From positions 248,001-312,000 of the forward strand of contig CAVSJO010000007.1 in the NCBI GenBank assembly GCA_963728445.1: a stretch of 64,000 nucleotides of DNA. The letters are read 5' to 3'. Source of the DNA: CAVSJO01 sp963728445 (lineage in GTDB: Bacteria > Gemmatimonadota > Gemmatimonadetes > Longimicrobiales > RSA9). Made by a program: the position numbers and the translations under genes. Shown piece after piece: positions 58,801 to 64,000 of the stretch (its first letter is position 1; each line of letters opens with the position of its first letter). Under the pieces are notes generated by a model. It was not told the DNA's origin, did no database searches, and saw only the letters and a program-made list of their open reading frames with translations.

Positions 58801-59104
58801 GTTCCCGGCGCCGTTCCGGCTGTCCCTGCGCTGGCGCTACCAGTCCGAGCGCGAGTGCCGGCTCGGCCTCGCCGGGGGCGACGGCTGCTCCCCCTACATC
58901 GACCAGATCAACCGTGGCATGCACCTGACCCTCGAGACGGTCCTCTCGGAGCTGAACGTCGGCCTGCAGATGAGCTGGGACGACCGCCAGAGCTTCATCG
59001 GCACCCGCACCGGCTCCAGCCAGTTCCAGCTCGGCTTCTTCGGCCAGTTCCGCTTCCAGTCCGGCGAGCTGCCCGCGCCCGCGCTGCCGGGGGCGCCCCG
59101 ATGA
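52814..59104 (+). CDS. sprA: SprA-type giant outer-membrane protein
   Basis: 2096 residues from ATG at 52814. A signal peptide (GLLLLLLLAFAAPLLAE), an Ala/Pro-rich region and a Pro-Gln/Pro-Glu run (about 135-160) precede the SprA core. The core has FSVRVAGTVSDRIHVDVDYD, NINLWYQGKPGELVQRVEVG, a TYLDDFEATDALPLSLQRR segment and many amphipathic strands up to the C-terminal LGFFGQFRFQ. SprA/Sov forms the giant translocon of the type IX secretion system in Bacteroidota; homologues occur in Gemmatimonadota. No other T9SS gene is in the window, so its function here is inferred from the family. It overlaps the M28 gene start. Confidence 0.9.
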   Translation: MRLRGLLLLLLLAFAAPLLAERRRAPARPAPPAAEAAPPAAAPAAVAAHPAAAAAPADTGTVRLGLERLPLPFPVDLRAATHAVPGGTHAVPGGSPAAPDAAPAADLASAWAATRDSALARLALASTPPQPALFPEPQPQPEPQPEPQPEPQPQPQPQPQPTSTLLPTVVTRYADLAMDVEGRGELGGAWSRFRPCDPSYQLGCNPGLFPQLRPDMQFSVRVAGTVSDRIHVDVDYDQRREFSAANNINLWYQGKPGELVQRVEVGDVAIALPPSRYLTEGIPGGNFGFRATAARGPLSLEAVFAQQKGDVASREFRLGSLGAGSAGSGGFVQDQELVLDDGDYARGQFFFVVDPRSLRGYPQIDALSLRGDAASADVRPRDGQSIVLYRDERPTLTNPQQQAQLGYFQAQAETAGGEQRHSGLFRRLVPGEDYVVDASGLWLTLRSPLREDEALAVGYVTAAGDTVGALVGSDRDPAGPPPTLRLLRGPTTQHQPGSATWEYEMHEVYRVDTSDRLDPSTVDLRVTLGQQDAGRAFVEANGQQVPFLRLFGLDEEAPKDKLDASRIYQPGAGSLTGSATGVRVAGTFVVFPTLKPFAVPPATSALDSAAAAAALDGDANPAIYDEPDPVTRANASRFRLAFHYSVPVEGTGASFSLGAFGLRDGSERLTLDGRPLQRDVDYAVDYELGTVTLLHPESLLAGSPDGTIRATWEQKAVFDVAPTSLFGLNAAYDLGERGQLHFVSVFRSEKALQTRPELGLEPASILMGGVSGSVDLGGAWLDRMISALPFRVGGGPGGGPGAEGAGPGAAAQAAQPFTQLRLTGELAASMPDPNTRGDTYLDDFEATDALPLSLQRRDWTLASRPEQTTGAEDALPPAPSVDNAASLVWQHDYNVGGQTLGARTALSIDSLISIAGAEVPEPVMYLTFGGTPALDGGDGTGGTGTGTAAGDRLWRGITTVLSPTGRDLSNTEYLEFYAAAPEGRDLALVVDLGDLSEDAFYFDSAGATNGAYADDGRPWGLGVLDEEARLSEGEVWSQSADRRGLWDQPCLAEPGKSYPLGDPRADCTRGNGLVDTEDLDGNGFLETADGPHFRYVIPLQGLSKYLVRDRSQTRTGFALYRIPLHGADGLALNGAGAGTLRSVKELRVTVTGDPGATSLIEVARLRLVGSRWTKRLGSGVLAGLVGSDAGFGSATTNVRVGPVSRITDGGTYASPPGVHSELQDPTAAYGVGGVEYNEKSLRVAFDALEAGERAEVYYRYPQNPRSFLSYRDLRFWVVAPARPGLAAGDLRLLLKVGTDDKNYYLYQTPLTPAAAASVRAGDWNPERVVDFQRWFDLRARAEEELAARGGGSEQPITVWSDDSTYAVVLQDRARAPNLAAVRELTLAVYNASGFPLDGEVWIDDLRLGGAVTDPGVAGHLDLDFRAGDFLSGTASLAGQGARYRQLRDGPDYQGSADWGVTGTARLDRMLPASWQIAAPLTFQFDRTALDPLFLQGSDVAAGQLTGLRGSGAGVTRVGVVLRRDAPADSSLLGAILDGAALSVNYASAGTDRVLTSEKTRSLETGLTYGVAPRNRDFPLTPAFFDRLIRAVAPGWLEESELVRRLTDANLRWTPADLSFATTWRDRSSRSWRYADPLSAAGQDPLPPTLAPDRRLDTELRLALRPVQSLGASVDVRSGRDLLPPDEAVDGDLARSALQRERRSLAGLDVGWERERSVAGRLDFRPRLSDWLQPGLTYSSSFRGSRSPSLLEVQVLGPDTTAVMQRGLSAERQLTRTLRISPAQLLDSSRVAAAVLPIDLSWNGALSSRFDRGTAAPGLGYQLGLGGFDAFRSVGGDSAVSALSRDLFRARSGLALPLGSRVEVGYSEGGSTIENLRGGSRTQDERTWPDVRLSWGSLPVPAALAGLFSRVSLAAGYEQTDRTDHLTGGAGEVRTRDDRSVPLQLGLGLGAGVSATYTGAITRGNTSDPTGAARSTSMDHGVQVSGSFRAPDAMRDRFPAPFRLSLRWRYQSERECRLGLAGGDGCSPYIDQINRGMHLTLETVLSELNVGLQMSWDDRQSFIGTRTGSSQFQLGFFGQFRFQSGELPAPALPGAPR
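53217..53297. repeat. Hexamer repeat inside sprA
   Basis: Units of CCCCAG/CCCGAG pass into five or more consecutive CCTCAG units. They encode alternating Pro-Gln and Pro-Glu in the spacer before the SprA core. The TCAGCC hexamer is the reverse complement of the GGCTGA repeat at metH. Located in a spacer between signal peptide and barrel, copy changes would keep the frame. Confidence 0.9.
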
Positions 59105-60073
59105 GCGCGGCGGTCCCGCTTCGCCGCTCTCCCGCTCGCGGCAGCGGCCGCCCTCGGGCTCGCGGCGTGCGGCGGGTCCGACTCGGGCGACGTCGCGTCC
59201 GCCGCCTCGTCGCCTTCCGCCGACGTGCCGGCGTTCCACGCGGACTCGGCCATGGCCATGATCCGCACGCAGGTCGCGTTCGGCCCCCGGGTGCCCGGAA
59301 CGCCCGCCCACGAGGAGCAGCTCCGGTGGATGACGGACTACCTGCGCGGACGCGCGGACACCGTCGAGGTGCGGCGCTTCACCGCCAAGCTCCCGTCCGG
59401 CGACACGCTGCCGCTCGCGAACGTCTTCGCCCGCTTCAACCCGGACGCCCGGGACCGCGTGCTCCTCGTCACCCACTGGGACACGCGGCCGATCGCCGAC
59501 AAGGACACGGGCGCGGCGCGCACGAAGCCGATCCCGGGGGCGAACGACGGCGGCAGCGGCGTCGCCGTCCTGTTGCAGCTTGCGGACGTCTTCTCCCGCC
59601 ATTCTCCGCCCATCGGCGTGGACCTACTGTTCACGGACGGCGAGGACTACGCGACGCCGGATCGCCCGGAGGAGGACATGTACCTGGGCGCGAAGCACTT
59701 CGCGGCCAATCAGCCGCCGGGCTACGCGCCGCTCTACGGCGTGCTGGTGGACATGGTCGGGGACCAGTCGCCGCGCTTCCCGGTGGAGGCGAACTCCGCG
59801 AGCATGGCGCCCGAGGTCGTGCAGCGGGTGTGGAACGTGGCCGAGGAGCTGGGCTACGGGGACCTGTTCGTGAAGGAGGGCGGCCTGTCCGTCACGGACG
59901 ACCACCTGCCCCTGAACGAGGCGGGCATCCGCACGGCGGACGTCATCGACCTCGACTACGGCCCCGGCAACGCCTACTGGCACACGCTCCAGGACACGCC
60001 GGAGCACACCAGCGCCCGCGGCCTCCAGGCCGTCGGTAAGGTCCTCGCCAGCCTGATCTACCGGGGCGGCTGA
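59101..60073 (+). CDS. M28-family metallopeptidase lipoprotein, N-terminus out of frame
   Basis: From GTG 59225 the frame gives 282 residues of an M28 / glutaminyl-cyclase-like domain with VLLVTHWDTRPIAD, GANDGGSGVAVLL, LLFTDGEDY, VDMVGD and YWHTLQDTPEH, all zinc-site regions. Upstream in the same frame a lipoprotein signal is readable (LPLAAAAALGLAACGGSDSG) but has no start. ATG at 59101, overlapping the sprA stop (ATGA), is one frame away. A single missing base near 59108-59112 would give MSARRSRFAALPLAAAAALG. It probably acts as a peptidase or cyclotransferase at the envelope. Confidence 0.85.
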
Positions 60074-60152
60074 CGCCGTTCGCCGCCGGGCGCGGGAGAC
60101 GACCCGCGCCCGGCCGGCCGCCCCCGCACGCCGGCGGGAGGCCGCCCCACAC

Positions 60153-60782
60153 GTGACCCTCACACCCGACGAGCGCCGCGCCCTCGCCTTCGTGGCGCTG
60201 CTCCTCACCGCGTCCGCCGTCGTGCGCATCCTGAAGACGCCCGGCGCGCCGCTCTCCGCCGACGCCGAGGCGATGGACATCGGAGCGAAGGAAGACACGG
60301 TCCGGGGGCTGATGGCGGGAGCGGCGGGAACGGCACGGACGGGCACGCGTTCGCGCACACGCACAGGCGAGGATCTTCCGCGGCCGCCGGTGTGGCAGGC
60401 GCCGCCGCCCCTCGAAGTCATGGCCCCGGAGCCCGACCCGACCGGCGACCCGCGCAACTCCGCGGCGTCCGCCTCCGCGCTCCTCCGCGCCTCCGCGCGA
60501 ACCGCCGCCGCAAAGGACACGAAGGACCGCGGATCCGCGAAGGCGCCGAGCCGCGGGCCCGACGCAACCGCTCCTCGCCGGGATCCGCCCGTCGACCTGA
60601 ACCGCGCCGACGCGGCGGAGCTGGAGACGATTCCCGGCATCGGGCCGGCGCTGGCGGGGCGCATCGTCGCCTGGCGAGAGGCGAACGGGCGCTTCCGGAC
60701 GCTGGACGACCTCGTGAAGGTGCGCGGGATCGGCCCGAAGACGCTGGAGAAGCTCAGGCCGTATCTGCGCGGAATCCCTTGA
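60153..60782 (+). CDS. ComEA-like helix-hairpin-helix protein
   Basis: 209 residues from GTG at 60153. One membrane helix near residues 9-25 (ALAFVALLLTASAVVRIL) is followed by a long low-complexity linker. A C-terminal helix-hairpin-helix pair ends the protein (DLNRADAAELETIPGIGPAL, then FRTLDDLVKVRGIGPKTLE). This is the layout of ComEA-type DNA-binding proteins, anchored in the inner membrane and facing the periplasm. Its position before pilB/pilT/pilC suggests a part in DNA uptake by the pilus, which is inference. The linker DNA carries CCTCCGCG and AAGGACACGAAGGACC motifs typical of dispersed repeats. Confidence 0.85.
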   Translation: MTLTPDERRALAFVALLLTASAVVRILKTPGAPLSADAEAMDIGAKEDTVRGLMAGAAGTARTGTRSRTRTGEDLPRPPVWQAPPPLEVMAPEPDPTGDPRNSAASASALLRASARTAAAKDTKDRGSAKAPSRGPDATAPRRDPPVDLNRADAAELETIPGIGPALAGRIVAWREANGRFRTLDDLVKVRGIGPKTLEKLRPYLRGIP

Positions 60783-60869
60783 TCTGCGGGAGGTTTCTGT
60801 CTACGTTCAAGCTTCCACTCCCCGATCATCGATGCGCCCCCTGTCCCCGGGGCACTCTGGCCGTTGACC

Positions 60870-62591
60870 ATGGCAGCTAGCACACCCGCGACACAGGCGG
60901 CTGACCGGATCGGCGAGCTCCTCGTGCGCGAAGGCCTCGTCTCGCCCGAGCAGCTCCAGACCGCTCTGCGCGACGCCCGCGAGAACCGCACGCGCCTCGG
61001 CTTCGCCGTCATCAAGCTCGGCTACGTGGCCGAGGACGAGCTGACGCGCATGCTGGCGAAGCAGTACCACGTCGCGGCGGTGGACCTGAACCGCGTCGTG
61101 GTCGATCCGAAGATCCTCCGCCTCATTCCGGGCGACGTCGCCACGAAGCACCTCGTGCTGCCGCTGCGCCGCGTCGGGCGCACCCTCACGGTGGCCATGG
61201 CGAACCCCAGCGACGCCGCCGCCGTCGACGTCCTCAAGTTCATCACCCGCTACGAGATCGAGCCGGTCGTGGTGGGGGAGTACACCCTCAAGAAGCACCT
61301 CGAGAAGTACTACGAGTCCGCCGACGAGCGCATCCAGGAGCTCCTCGACTACATCGAGGACGACGACGTCCAGATCGTCGAGGAGGATGAGGACGAGGTC
61401 AGCGTCGCCGCGCTGCAGGTGCAGGTCGAGGAAGCGCCCGTCGTCCGCCTCATCAACGGCATCCTCACGGACGCCGTCATGCGCGGCGCCTCCGACGTCC
61501 ACATCGAGCCGTACGAGAAGGAGCTCCGCGTCCGCTACCGCATCGACGGTGCGCTCTCGGAGATCATGAAGCCGCCCATGAAGATGAAGGCGGCGCTGAC
61601 GTCCCGCGTGAAGATCCTGGCCGACCTGAACATCGCCGAGCGGCGCGTGCCCCAGGACGGCAGGATCAAGATGAGGATCCGCAACAAGGTCGTCGACTTC
61701 CGCGTCTCGACGCTGCCCGTGATCTTCGGCGAGAAGATCGTGCTGCGCATCCTCGACCAGACCAACCTGAGCCTGGACCTCGAGGCGTTCGGCATGGAGC
61801 CGAAGGCGCAGACGGACTTCATGGACGCCATCACGAAGCCGTACGGGATGGTCCTCGTCACCGGCCCCACCGGCTCGGGCAAGACGACGACGCTCTACTC
61901 GGCGCTGTCCAAGATCAACTCCGTCGACACCAACATCATGACGGCGGAGGACCCCGTCGAGTACAACCTCACCGGCATCAACCAGGTCCTCGTCCGCAGC
62001 GAGGTCGGCATGTCCTTCGCCGCCGCGCTGCGCGCCTTCCTGCGACAGGACCCGAACATCATCATGGTCGGCGAGGTCCGGGACCTGGAGACGGGCGGGA
62101 TCGCCATCAAGGCGGCGCTGACGGGCCACCTCGTGCTGTCGACGCTGCACACGAACGACGCGCCGTCCACCATCACGCGCCTCATCGACATGGGCCTCGA
62201 GCCGTTCAACGTGGCGGCCGCCCTCAACCTCGTCTCCGCGCAGCGCCTCGTGCGCCGCATCTGCAGCCACTGCAGGGAGGAGACGAAGTACCCGGACGAG
62301 TTCCTCGAGGCCGCCCACGTCAACCACTCGAACCACCCCTCCATGAAGTTCTTCAAGGGGAAGGGGTGCGACGTCTGCGGCGGCACGGGCTACAAGGGGC
62401 GGCAGGGGCTCTACGAGATCATGCCCGTCACGCAGGCGCTCCGGAAGCTCATCATGGCCAGCGCCGGAACCGACGACCTGCGCGCGCAGGGCCTCGTGGA
62501 CGGCATGCTCACGCTGCGCATGGACGGCCTGCTCAAGGTCACACGCGGCATCACGACACTGGAAGAAGTCATCAAGGAGACCGCCGGATGA
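60870..62591 (+). CDS. pilB: Type IV pilus assembly ATPase PilB / GspE family
   Basis: 573 residues from ATG at 60870 (TTG at 60864 is also possible). The N-terminal GspE/MshE-like domain (RIGELLVREGLVSPEQLQTA) is followed by the ATPase. It has Walker A (VTGPTGSGKTTTLYSA), the Asp box (TAEDPVEYNL), Walker B (IIMVGEVRDLET), the His box (STLHTNDAPSTITRL) and the zinc tetracysteine (ICSHCREE, CDVCGGTGY). PilB drives pilus extension. The stop overlaps the pilT start (ATGA), so extension and retraction motors are made together. Confidence 0.95.
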   Translation: MAASTPATQAADRIGELLVREGLVSPEQLQTALRDARENRTRLGFAVIKLGYVAEDELTRMLAKQYHVAAVDLNRVVVDPKILRLIPGDVATKHLVLPLRRVGRTLTVAMANPSDAAAVDVLKFITRYEIEPVVVGEYTLKKHLEKYYESADERIQELLDYIEDDDVQIVEEDEDEVSVAALQVQVEEAPVVRLINGILTDAVMRGASDVHIEPYEKELRVRYRIDGALSEIMKPPMKMKAALTSRVKILADLNIAERRVPQDGRIKMRIRNKVVDFRVSTLPVIFGEKIVLRILDQTNLSLDLEAFGMEPKAQTDFMDAITKPYGMVLVTGPTGSGKTTTLYSALSKINSVDTNIMTAEDPVEYNLTGINQVLVRSEVGMSFAAALRAFLRQDPNIIMVGEVRDLETGGIAIKAALTGHLVLSTLHTNDAPSTITRLIDMGLEPFNVAAALNLVSAQRLVRRICSHCREETKYPDEFLEAAHVNHSNHPSMKFFKGKGCDVCGGTGYKGRQGLYEIMPVTQALRKLIMASAGTDDLRAQGLVDGMLTLRMDGLLKVTRGITTLEEVIKETAG

Positions 62592-63700
62592 GCAGCACCA
62601 TGGCCGCGTCGCAGTCGCAGCAGCAGGACGGGATCAACCTCCGCGTCCTCCTCGAGGACATGCTGACGCGCGGCGCGAGCGACCTCCACATCACCGCCGG
62701 CGAGAAGCCCAAGTTCCGCGTCGACGGCAACCTCGTGGACGCCGGCATCGACCGCGTGCTCGGCCCCCGGGACACGCTCCAGATCGCCTACTCCATCCTC
62801 ACGGAGAACCAGAAGAAGCGCTTCGAGAACGACGACGAGCTCGACTTCTCCTTCGGCATCCAGAAGCTCGCCCGCTTCCGCGGCAACGTCTACCGCCAGC
62901 GCGGCTGCGTGGCCATGGCCATCCGCGTCATCCCCTTCGAGATCCTGAACTTCGACAAGCTCGGCCTGCCCGACATCGTCAGCAGGCTCGCCGAGAAGCC
63001 CCGCGGCCTCGTCCTCGTCACCGGGCCCACCGGCTCCGGCAAGTCGACCACCCTCGCCGCCATGATCGACAAGATCAACCGCGAGGACCACGGGCACATC
63101 CTCACCATCGAGGACCCCATCGAGTTCGTGCACCGCCACCAGGGCTGCATCGTCAACCAGCGGGAGGTCGGCGCCGACACGAAGTCCTTCACCAGCGCAC
63201 TCAAGTACGCCCTGCGCCAGGACCCGGACGTCGTCCTCATCGGCGAGATGCGCGACCTCGAGACCATCGGCGCCGCCCTCACCATCGCCGAGACCGGTCA
63301 CCTCGCCTTCGGCACGCTGCACACCAACTCCGCGGCCGAGAGCATCAACCGCATGATCGACGTCTTCCCGTCCCACCAGCAGTCCCAGGTACGGGCCCAG
63401 CTCGCCTTCGTCCTCGAGGGCGTCGTCACCCAGACCCTCATCCCCAAGGCCTCCGGCCACGGCCGCGTCTGCGCCGTCGAGATCATGATCTGCACCCCCG
63501 CCATCCGCGCCTGCATCCGGGACGACAAGGTGCACCAGATCTACTCCATCATGCAGGCCGGCAAGAAGTTCGGGATGCGCACCCTGAACGACTCCCTCTA
63601 CCAGCTCTACATCGCCGGCGAGATCACCATCGAGGAGGCCGTGAAGCACTCGTCCGACCCCAACGAGCTGATGCGCATGGCGGGGCAGAGGGTCGATTGA
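62588..63700 (+). CDS. pilT: Type IV pilus retraction ATPase
   Basis: 370 residues from ATG at 62588. PilT landmarks: GASDLHITAGEKPKFRVDG, Walker A VTGPTGSGKSTTLAAM, Asp box TIEDPIEFVH, Walker B VVLIGEMRDLETI, His box FGTLHTNSAAESINRMID, and the C-terminal KFGMRTLNDSL in place of the AIRNLI region. It powers pilus retraction for twitching and DNA uptake. Length is typical. Confidence 0.95.
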   Translation: MSSTMAASQSQQQDGINLRVLLEDMLTRGASDLHITAGEKPKFRVDGNLVDAGIDRVLGPRDTLQIAYSILTENQKKRFENDDELDFSFGIQKLARFRGNVYRQRGCVAMAIRVIPFEILNFDKLGLPDIVSRLAEKPRGLVLVTGPTGSGKSTTLAAMIDKINREDHGHILTIEDPIEFVHRHQGCIVNQREVGADTKSFTSALKYALRQDPDVVLIGEMRDLETIGAALTIAETGHLAFGTLHTNSAAESINRMIDVFPSHQQSQVRAQLAFVLEGVVTQTLIPKASGHGRVCAVEIMICTPAIRACIRDDKVHQIYSIMQAGKKFGMRTLNDSLYQLYIAGEITIEEAVKHSSDPNELMRMAGQRVD

Positions 63701-63916
63701 TGGTCCGTGCGTACAGGGTGTCACGCGGAGCCGCGGAGGAGCGCGGAGGAAGGCTTCGCCGCGGGACGTCCGGTTGCCGGCCGTCGCCGGATTCGGATTT
63801 CAAATTCTCACTCGTCGGACGAGGATCCGGCGTTCGGCCGCGGGCGTCGTGTTCGCCGCGAACGCTGACTCCGCCCCCTCCGCTTCTCCGCGCGAGATAA
63901 CTGCCGGGACTACGCC
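63701..63916. repeat. Gap between pilT and pilC with CGCGGAGG-type repeat ends
   Basis: CACGCGGAGCCGCGGAGGAG near 63722 and CTCCGCTTCTCCGCGCGAGA near 63879 form an imperfect inverted pair framing the 216-base gap. Such CGCGGAGG / CCTCCGCG elements are widespread dispersed repeats in many bacteria. No coding sequence is supported between them. A similar half-element lies inside the ComEA-like gene near 60465-60520. Confidence 0.5.
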
Positions 63917-64000
63917 ATGGCGACGTTCACCTACTCCGCACGCACCCTCACCGGCGACCTCCAGAACGGGGAGATCGACCTCCCCAGCCGGGACGAGGTC
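63917..64000 (+). CDS. pilC: Start of PilC/GspF-type pilus inner-membrane platform protein (truncated by window)
   Basis: ATG at 63917 opens a frame running to the window end: MATFTYSARTLTGDLQNGEI followed by DLPSRDEV, 28 residues. This matches the usual beginning of PilC proteins (short aromatic strand, then a basic/Gly turn and a GEI segment). The position after pilB and pilT supports it. PilC anchors the pilus assembly machine in the inner membrane. Confidence 0.85.
   Translation, partial: MATFTYSARTLTGDLQNGEIDLPSRDEV

Overview
The window is a GC-rich (visibly about 70% G+C) bacterial chromosome segment. The gene set is Gram-negative: LptF/LptG permeases, a giant SprA-type outer-membrane protein, a CBM9/DUF5916 beta-barrel protein, lipoproteins and type IV pilus motors. 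Combined with zinc-finger anti-sigma factors, M16 peptidase pairs and a MetH next to an HMT-MTHFR fusion, this fits Gemmatimonadota best. That placement is inferred from gene content, not from a marker tree. There are no rRNA or tRNA genes, no insertion sequences, no phage genes and no CRISPR array that I can see.

Layout. (1) 0-12.9 kb, minus strand: a compact chemotaxis-like operon read right to left. It runs aminotransferase, a 27-residue small ORF, response regulator, Ser/Thr kinase, CheA, response regulator, CheW, MCP, HEAT-repeat protein, CheR, CheB, and a receiver-GAF-histidine kinase. Most junctions overlap by a few bases. (2) 13-18.4 kb, plus: ApgM-type phosphoglycerate mutase, TPR protein, an active/inactive M16 peptidase pair, and a Nudix hydrolase. 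(3) 18.5-23 kb, plus: ECF sigma factor, zinc-finger membrane protein, HolA, a SPOR protein, and an ANTAR response regulator. (4) 23.5-29.3 kb: a flavin amine oxidase converges on a minus-strand sigma / anti-sigma / PDZ / RDD operon, which diverges from a PAP2 phosphatase. (5) 29.4-36.8 kb: threonine synthase, envelope proteins of unknown function, a DksA-like protein, an M24 aminopeptidase, and RecX on the minus strand. (6) 37-43.6 kb: the methionine block. MetH is preceded by a promoter-like pair, a structured leader and a strong intrinsic terminator; an HMT-MTHFR fusion follows. (7) 43.6-50.2 kb: a repeat-rich stretch with DUF6174, CBM9/DUF5916, DapF-like, four-helix-bundle and DUF6090-like genes. 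(8) 50.2-64 kb: LptG and LptF diverge from SprA, then an M28 lipoprotein, a helix-hairpin-helix protein, PilB, PilT and the start of PilC.

The most unusual signal is in region 7. Five arrays of six or seven short hairpins each begin directly at the stop codon of a gene. All five have the same orientation relative to that gene. The linkers are nearly constant (CGAGGGGGTC), while the stems vary in sequence but keep pairing. In four of the five arrays the first linker is CCAGGGGGTC instead. The same neighbourhood holds a hexamer repeat (GGCTGA/TCAGCC). It starts at the metH stop codon, ends at the start codon of the next gene, and also lies inside metH; a related repeat lies inside sprA. Two paralogous four-helix-bundle (23S IVP-like) genes sit inside these repeat frames. 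I read the arrays as RNA-level 3'-end elements that have spread locally; this is inference.

About eight reading-frame breaks occur in otherwise well-conserved genes (histidine kinase, cheB twice, apgM, amine oxidase, M24 peptidase, dapF-like, M28 peptidase). The number and type (single-base indels in GC-rich runs) suggest assembly or sequencing indels more than true gene decay.
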